Shown here: positions 1 through 11,300 of the stretch, one piece after another
How positions within the stretch are numbered: position 1 is the stretch's first letter
Layout of the letters: each line of letters begins with the position of its first letter
Source of the DNA: Austropuccinia psidii
Taxonomy: Eukaryota > Basidiomycota > Pucciniomycetes > Pucciniales > Sphaerophragmiaceae
NCBI GenBank assembly: GCA_023105745.1
Contig: JALGQZ010000007.1
Location: 55,657,569 to 55,721,568, forward strand
Direction of reading: 5' to 3'
DNA: 64,000 bases
Notes under the pieces: model-generated
What the model saw: only the letters and a program-made list of their open reading frames with translations
What the model was told of the DNA's origin: nothing
Databases searched by the model: none
Translations under genes and position numbers: made by a program

Positions 1-776
1 TGAAAGAATGGCCAACATTCACAGGAGAAGGTGAATATGACCACATGTCATTTCTTAAAACAATTGACATGTTACAAGAAGACTATGAAATACCAGATGG
101 ATTAATCACTGCAATATTACATTCATTGTTTGAAAAATATGCAAAAAGATGGTATTATGGCATAAGACAAACAAATGGCAAAAATACCTGGTCTTGGTGG
201 AAACAAGAAATAATCACCAAGTGTGCAAATGATGCCTGGAGGTACAAAATAGAAAATGCATTTGAAAATTCTTTCTTTGACCCAGACAAAGATAAACCTT
301 TAACCTGGTTCTTAAAACAAGTTGAAAGACTTAATGCATTGTACCCAGAAATGTCACAAAAAATGGTGCATATGAAAATACTCTAGGAATATGGAGGAGA
401 GCTAGAACATGCCCTAAGAAGTAGGTGTATAGAACCATGCTCCACAGAAGAGTACATTAATGCACTGGAAGACATAGTGACAAGAGCAAAAATTGGCAGG
501 ACTTGGAAGAAATTGGACATTAAAAGCCCAAATAAACCATTTATCAAAAAAGATAAATTAAAAGAATACTTCAAGCCCAGTACATCCAATAATAATAAGC
601 AAAGAAAATACCATAAATGTGGAGGTATTGGACACTTAGCCAATAATTGCCTAAAAAAGGCAAAAATCAATGAAATTGTGGAAACAGAAAGCCACAATGA
701 CAAAGAGGAGGAATCTGACTGTGAAAAAGAAATAGAAGAATCAGAAACTTCTGAAAGTGATGAAATCAATAAGTAA
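1..776 (+). pseudogene. gag 3' part of element 1 (Ty3/gypsy, lineage Y)
   Basis: Structural capsid/nucleocapsid protein of an LTR retrotransposon, cut by the window edge: the reading frame is already open at base 3. It reads WPTFTGEGEYDHM, matching the same region of the element 6 gag (WPKFSGTGEYDHI, about 62.3 kb, minus strand). One in-frame TAG at 384-386 interrupts it. Near the C-terminus is a CCHC zinc knuckle (about 610-655) whose first Cys is Tyr (YHKCGGIGHLANNC), so the knuckle is probably dead. An acidic Glu/Ser-rich tail follows to the TAA at 774-776. The pol frame overlaps its last 20 bases from 757. Confident as gag; inactive. Confidence 0.85.
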
Positions 777-1431
777 TGCAGAAATTAATAATATTGATAT
801 AATTCATGAAGTACTAGATGTCAACTCAAATTTACCACAAGTTGGAACATCTGACACAAACCTGACAAATGTGCAAGATGCCAAACTGTACAAAACCAAA
901 CCTGCAAGAGGAATGGGGTATACAGCTGGAAAATCAAGTATCAGTATTGTCATGGTTAATAACCAAGAAACAAAGGTGAACTTAAGTACAGGAGCATATT
1001 GCACCTGTGTTGTTAAAAGTTATTTAAGTACAATTGTTCCAGACTGGCAATAAAAACTTATACCAATCCAAGGTGTCAAATTTAGTAGTGCAAGTGAAGG
1101 CATGATTCCCCTTGGAATAATTGACTTAACACTTATTTTCCCTCACCCTTCACAATGTATCAGAATTAAAGTGGACTTTGTGGTAATGGACAACTATACC
1201 AGTAATCACTTTATCATTGGAAATGACTACTTATGAATCTATGGTATAGATATCTCTAACCAGAAGGATAGATATTTTACTATAGGAGACAATAAGAGAC
1301 AAAAGTTTGGCTTCTTAAATAATAAAAAACAAATTGCAGTTATTAAAAAGGAAGAAAAGATTCCAGAAAAGGAACTTTTTATATCTGAACAACTTAAAGA
1401 GGCAGAATTCAATCAAGAATTAACAGAAAAA
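757..1431 (+). pseudogene. protease region of element 1 pol, decayed
   Basis: This stretch lies between gag and RT and corresponds to the aspartic protease. The expected D-T/S-G-A active-site motif appears as LSTGAYCTCV near 985-1010, so the catalytic Asp is replaced by Ser. The frame is stopped by TAA at 1051-1053 and again by TGA near 1234, although the flanking sequence still reads like the element 6 protease C-terminus (FIIGNDYL against FFLGTDYQ). It overlaps the end of gag in a different frame. Protease activity is not expected. Confidence 0.7.
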
Positions 1432-2509
1432 ATGAAAGAAAAATTGATTAACCTCTTATTTAAGTACAAAGATGCCTTTGCAACTGACAAAGAGCCACTA
1501 GGTGCTATAATTGGGCATGAAGTAGACATAATTCTTAATGTGGAAAAGCCTTACCTACCCTTACTGAGAAGACCAGCTTACCCAGCTAGTCCAAGGGCTA
1601 GAGAAGCCTTAGAGATACACATTAAAGAATTAATGGACCTTGGAGTATTAAGAAAAGTTGGACATAATGAACAGGGACAAGTTACTACTCCTGTCATTAT
1701 AACTTGGCATAATGGAAAATCAAGGATGGTAGGAGACTTCAGAGCCCTGAACACCTATACCATTCCAGATAGATATCCAATACCTAGAATCCATGAGACA
1801 TTGACACAATTGTCACAAGCTAAGTTCATTACAGTTATGGATGCCTTAAAGGGCTTTCATCAAAATGTCTTAACAGACAATTCCACTACTGAGGATAATA
1901 GTCCACTGTGGAATTTTTGAATACTTAAGAATGCCATTTGGCATAAAAAATGCACCTTCCCATTACCAAAGAATGATGAATACCATATTTCCTGAAGAGA
2001 TATCAGAAGGATGGTTAATTATCTATATTGATGATATCATAGTTTGCTCAGAAACTTGGGAAAATCACCTTAAAAGAGTAGAAAGGGTACTACAGAAAAT
2101 AGTCCAAGTGAATATGAAAATTTCCTTGAAAAAGTGTCATTTTGCATATAGTGAATTAAAAGCACTAGGACATGTTGTATCTGGACTTAGTCTAGGCATA
2201 GACAAAAATAAAGTAGCAGCAGTACTACTTAAACCAATGCCTCAAACCAAAAAAGAAATGCAATCATTTTTAGGATTTGCTGGTTACTATAGACAGCATA
2301 TAAAGGACTTTGCCAAACTTGCCAAATCCTTATATAAATTATGTGACCAACAAACAGTTTATGAAATGACTGAAGAAAGGGTCAAGGCATATGAAGAATT
2401 GAAAAATTCACCAACAAATGCCCCATTTCTTCTAATGCCAGATTGGAAACTACCCTTCAAACTATATATTGATACTTGTGGAGAAGGACTCGGTGCTGCA
2501 CTTCACTAA
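1432..2509 (+). pseudogene. reverse transcriptase of element 1, frameshifted
   Basis: RNA-dependent DNA polymerase that copies the element transcript. Visible motifs in order are the finger region with LGVLRKVGHNE, GDFRALNTYTIPDRYPIP, palm motif [27 protein letters not shown], the catalytic YIDD at about 2026-2037, and the thumb [15 protein letters not shown] frameshift lies between about 1870 and 1930: the first half ends in frame 1 and the second half resumes in frame 2 at FEYLRMPFG. The second part ends at TAA 2507-2509, where element 6 has Gln (LHQRQI), so a C-to-T change probably created the stop. All catalytic Asp residues remain. Confidence 0.88.
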
Positions 2510-2989
2510 ACACAAATTATCAATGATAAACCAGTGGAAGGACCAATTTGTTTCATTTCAAGGCAGATAAAGCCAACAGAAGCAAGGTATGGAGCCAGCC
2601 AAATGGAATGCTTATGCTTAGTGTGGGCTTTAGAAAAACTGCATTATTATTTGGATGGCACAGTATTTGATGTAATCACAGACTGTAATTCTGTGAAAAC
2701 ACTATTAAATATGAAGACTCCAAATAGACATATGCTGAGATGGCAAATTGCTATCCAAGAATACAGAGGAAATATGACTATTGTTCATAAATCTGGTAAT
2801 ATCCTTAAAAATGCAGATGGTCTTAGCAGATGGGCTCTAGAAAATACCCTTGACAATACAGCATAGGTACCACAAGAAGAACACCATATAGAAGGAATAT
2901 GTGTTACAGATATTGGCACAGAATTCTTTAACCAAGTTAAGAAAAGCTATAAGATAGACAAAAATTGCCATATCTTAAGCCAACTTCTA
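2510..2989 (+). pseudogene. RNase H region of element 1
   Basis: Degrades the RNA strand of RNA:DNA hybrids. The domain starts in the preceding RT frame ([15 protein letters not shown]) and continues after the stop in the same frame, with [20 protein letters not shown] (catalytic Glu), [12 protein letters not shown] (catalytic Asp) and the end motif NADGLSRW near 2810-2830. A TAG follows at 2864-2866, in the linker before integrase. Homology to the element 6 RNase H ([19 protein letters not shown]) is clear by eye. Confidence 0.83.
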
Positions 2990-4468
2990 ATGAAAGACTG
3001 CAAAGACCCATCACTTTCCTCAAAACTGGATGAAACATGGAAAAAAGCATATGATGAAGGAATATTCCACCTCCTTGATGAAATCCTTTACCATAGAACA
3101 AAACACACATGTGTTATGGCCTTAACAGATAGAACCCTGATAAACACTATTTTACATGAATGTCATGACAGTGTTGCAGCTGGACACCTTTCAGAAGATA
3201 GAACACTAGGGAGGGTGAAAACCTGCTCTTGGTGGCCAAATTGGAAGAAAGATGCTACAGAATACTGCCAAACCTGTGACAGATGTCAAAAAGCCAACAG
3301 AGCCACAGGAAAGAAATTTGGAATGATGATCCAAATCCAAGAACCAAAATCCCCATGGGAAATAGTTCATATGGATTGGGTAACAGCTTTACCTCCAGGA
3401 GGAGACAGGAGCTATAATGCATGCCTAGTATTAGTTGACAGATACAGTAAAACTCCCATGTTCTTACCATGTCATAAAGATGACACAGCTATGGACACAG
3501 CCATAATGATATGAAATAAAGTTATTAGCCATACAGGCTTATTCCAGAATATTATAAGTGACAGAGACCCAAAGTTCACTTCAGCATTATGGACAAATCT
3601 CCATAACTTATTTGGGACAAAGCTATCATTCTCAACAGCTTACCATCCCCAAACTGATGGTTTAGCAGAAAGAATGATACAGACCTTAGAGGACGTGATC
3701 AGAAGATTCTGTGCTTATGGGCTATAACTCAAAGATTCTGATGGTTTTACCCATGATTTGTGTACACTAATACCAGCTCTTGAACTAGCATATAAGACAT
3801 CAATCCATTTTTCTACTGGCAAAACACCAGCAATGCTAGAAAAAGGTTGGAATCCAAGACTTCCTTATGACACCCTCAAAAAGGACTTAGTGGATATACA
3901 TCCAACAGCAAGCAGCTTTAAAATAATGCTTGAAAAGGCAAGACACCATGCAAACAGATGTATGCAAGATTCTTTCAAATATGCAAAAGAAAGTTGGGAT
4001 AAAAGTCATAAGCCACCTGATTTCAAAATAGGAGACTTGGTCCTAGTATCAACCCTTAATTTCAATAACATAAAAGGCCCAAAGAAATTGAAAGATTCCT
4101 TTGCAGGACCATTTATGATAAAAGCACTTCATGGACCCAATGCTGTGCAATTGGAACTCACAGGTGAACTAATGAACAAACACCCAAATTTCCCTGTAAG
4201 TCTGATAAAACCTTACAGTTCAAGTGACAAGGAGTTATTTCCACTAAGAAATAAACCCCCACTTGAAATCCCCCCCTTGGAAGAAGGAGAATAAAAGAAA
4301 ATAGTAAAAGTCCTTAAAGAAAGAAGGACAAGAAACAAAAAAGAAAGGGAATACCTTGTAAGGTATAGAAATTCAACTCAAGAAGATGAATGGCTACTTG
4401 AGAAAGATATAACAAATGCTGATAAACTACTGAGAAGGTTCAGACATGAAAGAAAGCCAGAAAAATAG
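2990..4468 (+). pseudogene. integrase with C-terminal chromo-like tail, element 1
   Basis: Inserts the cDNA into the genome. The HHCC zinc-binding region is present (HECHDSVAAGHLSEDRT, then CQTCDRCQKAN at 3270-3300). The DDE core has [22 protein letters not shown] and [17 protein letters not shown]. Stops are TGA 3512-3514 (where Trp is expected), TAA near 3724 and TAA 4292-4294. After the last stop the same frame continues as a basic, aromatic tail (REYLVRYRNS, EDEWL) to TAG 4466-4468, matching the RQYLVRF..DKWL tail of element 6. The tail is chromo-like and may target chromatin, which is an inference. Inactive. Confidence 0.83.
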
Positions 4469-4570
4469 AAAAGTTAAGCATTATTGAGCTTCAAGACTAA
4501 CAAAGTCTATTGAAGAGGTAGGACAGTGGATGATACCCTAATTACACATATCAGATTGTGGTACAATCTT

Positions 4571-4586
4571 TTTTGGTGGTAGGGAA
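4571..4586 (+). other. polypurine tract of element 1
   Basis: The bases GGTGGTAGGGAA directly precede a TGTG start of the putative 3' LTR. This is the expected primer position for plus-strand DNA synthesis, at about 110 bp after the end of pol. Confidence 0.5.
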
Positions 4587-6600
4587 TGTGAGCCTTTGAG
4601 ATATGACCACATACCCAATAAGGTCACAAAAAAGAATCAGAATAATTATACCTTTAAGATAATTATAATAAAATTACTTGGAATAATTATACATTAAAAA
4701 TAATTACTTTAAAAATACAAAAATACCATAAATTGGTACAAAAATTGGTTTAGCTTAAAGCCCAATGAATCAAAATGTGAAATAAATTATACCATTGAAT
4801 TCACTATGGTAAAATACACATATACCATTTTTATGGAATATGTGTAAAGTCAATATTTAATGAGTTATAAGGAATAATACCTTATAAAAACCATAAATCC
4901 TTATTTATTTCAAGAACCAATGAAACAACTGGTCAAAGAAATTGTACCATTAGATTCCCCATGAAAATTCACACATAAAACAATTAATGAGCTATTTTCC
5001 AAAGTTAATACTTAAGTAATTAACCTGAATATATGCACTTTTTTGGTCAACGCATATATTCAAGGATCATAGCTAATATCTCTTAAACTATACAAGATAG
5101 AGTGATGAACCAAAAATAAAGTTACCACGTAATTACTGTAAGAACACAGATATAAACTTCATTTTACAAATTATAATCAAGGTTAAAACCTATGATGAAA
5201 TATTGACAAAAATCAACAGAGCTGTTGACCACTTTGTTGTGAAAGTGGTCCAAACTTAAAAAAAAGTACACAGTTGAATTCCACTAGTTCATTAGTGAAG
5301 AATGATGTAATTTGTATTATTAAATTCAGGGTACAAGCCCTTGAAATCATGGCTTGAAGTTTAAAATATTGAATTTCAACAGAAAAGATGAGTTACAAGG
5401 AAAATCATCAAAATTAGAGTTTTGATGATGTAATGAAAAGCTCTTGGTAGAATACTAAGCTTATGTCAGCCTATCAGAATTCACTCTCTGAAGCTCTGTA
5501 GCGTGTAAAACTTAAAAGTTATTAAAGATCAAAGTTTGAGCTCAAATTCAGCAGTTATGATCACCTACTGTAGCCTTAAATTGAGTTTAACAGTTATATG
5601 AGTGATAAAATTGGTGAATACTATTATTTTATGATTAAAACTAATAAAATCCACGAGATTTGGGGTTCTTCCAAGCCTCTGATGTCATCAAACTTAGAGT
5701 TATAGTGATAACTCTAAATAATGGTGTAATAATGATGTAATATGGCTTGATCATGATGTAATCATCCTCAAACCTTAAACAATTGATCAATTCCAGTGGA
5801 TATGATCAGTAAATGTCTACTAAAAGCCTGTTGGACTCTTGGAGGGAGGTATTTACTATAAATAGAGCTCTTTTTACTCTGTTTTCCCCACAGACGCATC
5901 AAAAACATTAAATCAATTAAACCAAAGGTAATTTCTTTATTCTTTATATATAAAGCTATTATATTATTAAAGACCAAAGACCACTTTGCTATAATCATCT
6001 ATTTTGACGTGATTAAATCATTTATTTAATTGTTTTTGTTAAAAATCTCTCTAAAAACTCATTTCCACGGAAAAATCAAGAATATTAGTAATTTTTCTTT
6101 ATTTTTATTGTAAATACAATTTGAAAAGGTTGTATTTATATTTTTGGCGTAAAATATTTCAAAACTATTATATTAAGTGTTAAAAGTAGGTTGTTTTCTC
6201 TTATTATAATAATTTTCTCTTTATTATTATTTGAATAATTCTTTAATTAATATAAATAGTATTTATATTAATTTATAACTTTAATATTGGTAATATTATT
6301 GTTATTAATTGTTTTTTATTAATAAAAAAAACTTTTTACGCCTTTATTATTCGTTTGTAACAATAATAAAGAGCCATTAAATATATTAATTATTTTATAT
6401 TAATATATTTATCTTTATTATATTATATTTTATTATATAAATTATATTATTATATTTATTTAATAATATAACCATTTTACGCCACAATTATAATAATTCT
6501 TTATTATTATAATTATTTTATCTTATTTATTTCATTCATAAGGACGTCAATAGTACAATAAGTAAAATATTAGTAATTTTTACTTATTGTTTCATAGTCA
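4587..6600 (+). repeat. probable 3' LTR of element 1 (3' boundary uncertain)
   Basis: AT-rich, gene-free sequence after the polypurine tract, starting TGTGAGCC. A TATA-like box (ACTATAAATAGAGCTC) sits near 5853-5870. The 3' end is not certain. A candidate is near 6599 (TTTCATAGTCA), but the 5' LTR is outside the window, so no pair can be compared. The family LTR length elsewhere is about 1.44 kb, so the true end may be nearer 6.03 kb with unrelated AT-rich DNA after it. No coding sequence is supported here. Confidence 0.45.
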
Positions 6601-6832
6601 AACCTTACAATATTGCAATTTATATCACCAGTCAAAAGCCAATAATCATGTATCATGCACAAAGATAAAACTCACCTGCCATCTCAAGGTCCTCCAGCCA
6701 GGCCAACATTTTAAGCTCTTTGTTACTGATCACCTTAATACCAATGGGCATGAATGTATGATTAACCTTTGTTGGTAAATTGTCCCATCAATTGTTGTAA
6801 ATACTATTGATATTATCAAGCCCCCTTTTCCA

Positions 6833-7886
6833 TTATTGTTGAGTAATATTGGAATGATAATTCAAAAGGCCTGAAAACTCTTCCATGCAGGATAAAAATA
6901 TTCCTTGAAAATTAGCAGACAATGACACTTTGGGCTCAGGGTCAGGAATTATATCAGTCATATCTCGTCCCATTGTATCATGTTTAATTGTCTCCCTTTC
7001 TTGGGAGGCTTGAATATTTTGAGGAGAGGTTGGAGGGGTTTCATCATGGATTGTTTCATTGAGTATTGGGGGGCTTTCAGTATCTGGAGATTCATCATGG
7101 ATTGTTTCATTGAGTATGGGGGGGGGTTCAGTATGCGGAGGTTAATTATCAATATGGTCCACTTCAACATTGATCATTTCATCACCTTGATCCCAAGAAT
7201 CCTTTACGGCTTCAAAGGTACGGCGTTTTTTGTTTGTTTTTTTGGTTGCATGTATATTTGATCTTTTTCCTAATCCTTTGCCTGGAAATCCAATTACAAC
7301 TCGAGATCCTTCAGGTTGAGATTCTCCCACCTCCACACCTGCCCATATATTGGAAGCAGCTATTTTTATCATTTTTGTTTTGAATTAGTAATGGACTTGC
7401 GGTTCAAATCCATTTTGAGGAGGCTCATGGCTTCAGGATTCTTTTGACGCACATAATCAGGAATTTTACTATCATTTTGAATTTTTTTGAGCCTTGGGAT
7501 AGTTTGAGCAATGTTGGAGAAAAATTGTTCCTTGGATAGAATTTTTACCTCCCCACTGAAAATTACATTATCTTCTGTCGGTGCACAAGGTTCACCAGTC
7601 TTTTCCTTCTCATAGCTTTTAAAATTCGGTTTCTGAGAGCTTGGAGGCTGACCTGAAATAAAGGCTATAACACAATATCAGGTTTTGAGAGATTTAAAAT
7701 ATTAAAGATGAATGCATACTCACATTATGGAAGGACTGGTGGATCTTGATTATCTTCATGTGACTGGATCTCTACTTCAATGCCTAATTCACGACTACTG
7801 GACATATCAGAGATTTCACTTCCCCTCTCTGGGGCTGAAGTTGGTCGTTCATTAAATTCAGTTGAATTTCCCGGGGTTTGGACCAT
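6833..7886 (-). pseudogene. unknown protein gene, two exons plus breaks
   Basis: I do not recognise this protein. Reading the minus strand from ATG at 7886, a first segment (MVQTPGNSTEFNERP) runs to about 7724. A GTGAGT donor (7723-7718) and a TTTCAG acceptor (7655-7653) bound a 71 bp intron, but a TAA lies just before the donor. The second segment (LSKEQFFSNIAQTIPRLKK and so on) loses frame at about 7375, and the third (WAGVEVGESQPEG, with a basic GKRSNIHATKKTNKKRR stretch resembling a nuclear localisation signal) has an in-frame TAA near 7142 but then continues to TAA at 6833-6835. A 51 bp tandem duplication encodes NETIHDE twice. Coding-like composition between breaks suggests a decayed gene, either host or transposon cargo. 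Confidence 0.5.
7040..7117 (-). repeat. 51 bp tandem duplication inside the unknown pseudogene
   Basis: A 27-base block is identical at 7040-7066 and 7091-7117, a period of 51 bases or 17 codons. It keeps the reading frame and so probably arose while the gene was still coding. Confidence 0.8.
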
Positions 7887-8611
7887 AGCAGAGGTAGTTT
7901 ATTAAGCAAATAGAGGGTGACGAGTTGATTGATAACTTGTTTGAAAATTTTAGAATAAAAAGATCCAAATTGAAGAAAAAAGGTGGAAGTAAAATAAGTT
8001 TAAAATAATTGATTCTTTTTGAGGTAATATTGGAGAATTTTGGTCAGTTTGAAAGAATTCAAATATCAATTTAGAACAGTTTATGAGTTATTGAATATTC
8101 TAGAAAAAATACATTTCAGAACCACAAGCTGAAAAAAATAAACCTGCGCATCAACAGACTTGGAACCTTCTATTGAAATTGTATTGCATTTGTAAAATAC
8201 GATTTGTCAGGAAATTTAAGGAGGCAATGTGTTTCAAATTATTTCATCTCATTCAAATGAAATCACTTCCCTGTGAGACATTAAATAAAGTTGACTAGTG
8301 AGAAAACTACTAAATTTAACTTTTGAACTATTCAATGCTCATGAGGTAAGGACTAAGCAAAGTGTTCCATTTGAATGATATGAAATAAAATGGTTTTGTC
8401 AGGGAAACAGGAGACACAATTCTTGTCTTAAATAGTCCACTTATTAGGTTTTAATTTGTGAGTATCATGATTTAAACCCTAAACACAACATTGTGAATAT
8501 ACTGACCAATTTTCCCTTAGGTCCTGTTGGCAGAGAAGGCCACTCAGCATATTTCGGCAATTGCGTTCATCGTGTACGCCAACAAGCCACCATAAACTAT
8601 GGATGTAATAT
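7887..8611. other. gene-free AT-rich sequence
   Basis: No open frame with coding character, no paired LTR ends and no clear repeat are seen here. It separates the unknown pseudogene from the minisatellite. Confidence 0.6.
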
Positions 8612-8865
8612 GGAAGCCTAAGGATAAGTGGTGTCGGAAGCATGTCAGGAGGGCACTCCGCAAGCGTAAAGATGGTAAGCAGTGTCACAAGGGCACTCCG
8701 TGAGGGTAAGGATGGTAAGAAGTGTTGGGAGGGCACTCCGCAAGGGTTAGGATGGTAAGCAGTGTCGGGAGTGCACTACACAAGCGTAAGGATAAGTGGT
8801 GTCGGGAGCATGTTGGGAGGGCATTCCGCAAGCATAAGGATGGTAAGGGCGGGGGTGTGAAAGCG
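8612..8865. repeat. GC-richer minisatellite, about 5 units of roughly 40 bp
   Basis: Imperfect tandem units built on GGGAGGGCACTCCGCAAGC followed by GTAAGGATGGTAAGCAGTGTC. Some units are shortened or carry an extra GGGAGCATGTT. Open frames on the minus strand across it are repetitive Leu/Pro-rich artefacts. The array is clearly richer in G and C than its surroundings and lies upstream of the truncated 5' end of element 2. Confidence 0.8.
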
Positions 8866-9045
8866 TAAGGAGTGGTGAGGAAGGAGATGGGGGGGCAGTG
8901 TCGGAGTCTCATCTGGAGGGCGGTGCGGGCGTGTAAGCATGCTAAGCATCAGGGAGGTGGAAGCCAATGAGGTGAATTTACCTGAAAATTGTGAATAGTG
9001 TTGAAATGGGTTTGGGATTTGAGTGACATTCTCATGTGAAACATG

Positions 9046-9112
9046 TGACGATTGACGTTGTCTTGACGCTGATGTGACGTGACCCACTAAATCCAGTGAC
9101 TATAAAGTGACG
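9046..9112 (+). promoter_or_regulatory. TGACG cluster with TATA-like box upstream of element 2 gag
   Basis: Five TGACG half-sites occur at 9046, 9053, 9064, 9075 and 9108, and a TATAAAG lies at 9101-9107, about 120 bp before the gag ATG at 9227. TGACG is the core bound by bZIP (CREB/ATF/TGA-type) factors. This region is not similar to the leaders of elements 3 and 4. A promoter role is an inference. Confidence 0.35.
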
Positions 9113-9226
9113 CTAACACAACTGAAGCAAGATTTTATACTGACCGTGGTGGGATGTGAAGTCAATTGCCAACGATTGACACAAGATTTGCCCTGGTGCA
9201 TCAATTTATTATTCTAATTCTTCATA

Positions 9227-10567
9227 ATGCCAGTTCAGCATAGCCCACAAGCCAAGAGCACTAGATCTCATAGAAATCCAGCTGTTCTCACTCCTACAGC
9301 AAGGCTTCCTCTTTTCCGCACACCATCAGTTCATCAACTGAGTGCAAACTTGGACAGATGACCACCAATGGAAGGAGCAGCACCCTCAAGAAGAGGTGGA
9401 ATGAAATCTAGAAGATCAAGATCCTTCTCTGGACTTTTGGGTGGCTACCCTGGCATGTCTGAAGGTGCAAGAGCAAGATCAAGAGGGGGAAGAGTCTGTG
9501 GAAGAGGAATATTCTGGGGAGACTGAAGTGGCAGATGCCTTGGCAAATGCTCCAGAGGTGCCGCAGGGCTCTAATCTAGCCCTTTCTAGTCAGCCTCTTG
9601 TCTCCCAAACTGAACAAAGTCTCCTCAAGATGATGGAGCAAATGACTCAATTCATGGAGCAACTAACTCAAGCAGTTACCCCCAGGGACAATTCCAAAGC
9701 CTCTGCTTTCAAGACTCTATCCATGAAGGCACCTGATTCTTTTGATGGTACTCAAGCTCATAAATTGAGAGAATTTATCCAATCCTGTCAATTGATTTTC
9801 CATAATGATCCAGAAAATTTCTTCTCTGACAGGAAGAAAGTTATTTACTCAACTTCTTTTCTCACTGGTAGAGCTGGAAAATGGACTGAACCCTATCTCT
9901 CAAATATTTCCAATGAGATCCTTCCTACCTCCTCAATAATTGGCAGTTATTTGAGACTCAATTATTCACTCTGTTTGGTGAACCCAATGAAGTCAGGAAA
10001 GCTGAACAGGAGCTGGATAATTTGAGGATGAAGGAGAGTGGTCATGTATCCTTGTACATTGCTGATTTCAGAAGCTGAATGTCAAGAATTGGAGATTGGG
10101 GGGAAAGAGCTTATATCCATGTTTAAAGAAGAGGATTGGCATCAAGATTATTGGATCAGTTGGCTTCTCACCCTGCAACCTTTGACACTCTTCAAGAACT
10201 TATGGATGTAACTTTAGAATTAGACACAAGATATAATGAGAGGCAAAAAGAAAAGGGTGGCAATCAAGAGAAGAAGCCTCCTGCTGCTGGGTCCAATCAA
10301 TCTAGGCCTCATCAGAGCTCATCTTCAAAGAGGCCTCACCAGAAGAAGAATAATAAGGGAAAGAAATTTCAATCTTCAAAGGACAAGCCCCATGCTGCTC
10401 TCCTCAATAAGGACAATAAATTAATTGGTTGTGAAAAGGAGAGGAGGATTAAAGAGGGGCTGTGTACTTATTGTGGTGGAAGGAACCCAGTTGAAAAATG
10501 CTTCAAGAGACCTCAGAGCAAGCTTGGGTCATCAAGAGGCTTCCCTAGCAAGCAGGGAAAAGCCTGA
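9227..10567 (+). pseudogene. gag of element 2 (lineage X)
   Basis: Capsid protein of a chromodomain-type gypsy element. ATG 9227 opens MPVQHSPQAK, the same start as element 3 gag (MPVQHSPPAR). Damage includes TGA at 9358-9360, a frameshift near 9478 (deletion of the segment that follows ARAR in element 4), a second frameshift near 9917, and stops at about 10077 (RS*M) and 10122. The capsid core is still readable (AFKTLSMKAPDSFDGTQAHK, LTGRAGKWTEPYL). The C-terminus has a CTYCGGRNPVEKCF zinc-binding motif close to a CCHC knuckle but with Asn instead of His. It ends at TGA 10565-10567. Not functional. Confidence 0.88.
10555..10561 (+). promoter_or_regulatory. candidate -1 frameshift heptamer at the gag/pol junction
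   Basis: GGGAAAA occurs in gag phase G GGA AAA, two codons before the gag stop, and fits the X XXY YYZ slippery rule. The pol frame is -1 to gag here. Elements 3 (GGGGAAA) and 4 (GGGAGAA) have imperfect forms, so this is only a candidate. Confidence 0.35.
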
Positions 10568-11290
10568 GTGGGAATCATGATGTGTTCAATGGTTCTCACT
10601 TATTTACTTGAAGAGCACAATTGTGCACTCTGAATACTAGTGTCAAGAAATCCTTAAAGTTTCTTATTTTTTCTTCTGTCTCTGAAATTTTTTATAGTAT
10701 TCTCATTGATTCTGGCGCTACAAACTCTTTTATTTAAAAGAGTTTTTATCTCAAGTCCTCATTGACTATGTCAGAGATCACTGTAAAGATTCCTCTTTTC
10801 ATTTTGGATTCTAATGAATCCCCTGCGTTGTTCATCACCCATTATACCAAGTGGGTAGTTGACTTGCCTTCCTTCAAGAGCTTTGAATGGGACTTCCTTA
10901 TCATAGATTCACCCAAAGGAGAAGACTTGATATTGGGCTATGATTTCCTTTACCATTTTAATCCTATTATTGATTGGAAAAATGGAATTATCACCTATGA
11001 TTCTAGTCATAAGGGCTCTAGTGGTATTCTTTCTTCTGCAAGTAATTACTTTGCCACTTCTTTCAACAGTGTTTCTCTGTCTGGTGAACTTAAGACACCT
11101 TCCCTTCCTTCTTCTGTCCATATCCCTTCCATCATTCCCTCTCGGTCATTACTTCCATTAAGAGATGAAGTCTTAAAATAGATAAAAGATGTTGGAGAAG
11201 ATGTTGCTTAATCTTCCCTTCATCTCTTTCAAGGGGATATGGACCTTCCTCCCTGGAGGAGCAGTGGGATGAGGAGGAAGAGCCAGAAGA
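10568..11290 (+). pseudogene. protease region of element 2
   Basis: Aspartic protease that matures gag-pol. The motif ILIDSGATNSFI is visible near 10700-10735 with the catalytic Asp intact, followed at once by a TAA-type break (FI*KSFYLKSSL). Downstream the frame reads IPLFILDSNESPALF and SPKGEDLILGYDFLYHFNPI as in element 4. Stops lie at 11179-11181 and about 11209, and a deletion near 11250 removes part of the linker. It sits directly after gag in the -1 frame. Confidence 0.8.
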
Positions 11291-11300
11291 AATTGGAACT

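Noticed and set aside
4587..6600. Element 6 type hairpin in the element 1 LTR
   Set aside because: ACTATAAATAGAGCTC is present near 5853 but GGGCTTT and AAAGCCC arms are not, so I do not count it as a fifth copy.
8479..9087. Leu/Pro/Ser-rich open frames on the minus strand
   Set aside because: They read through the 40 bp minisatellite and have no domain or conserved start.
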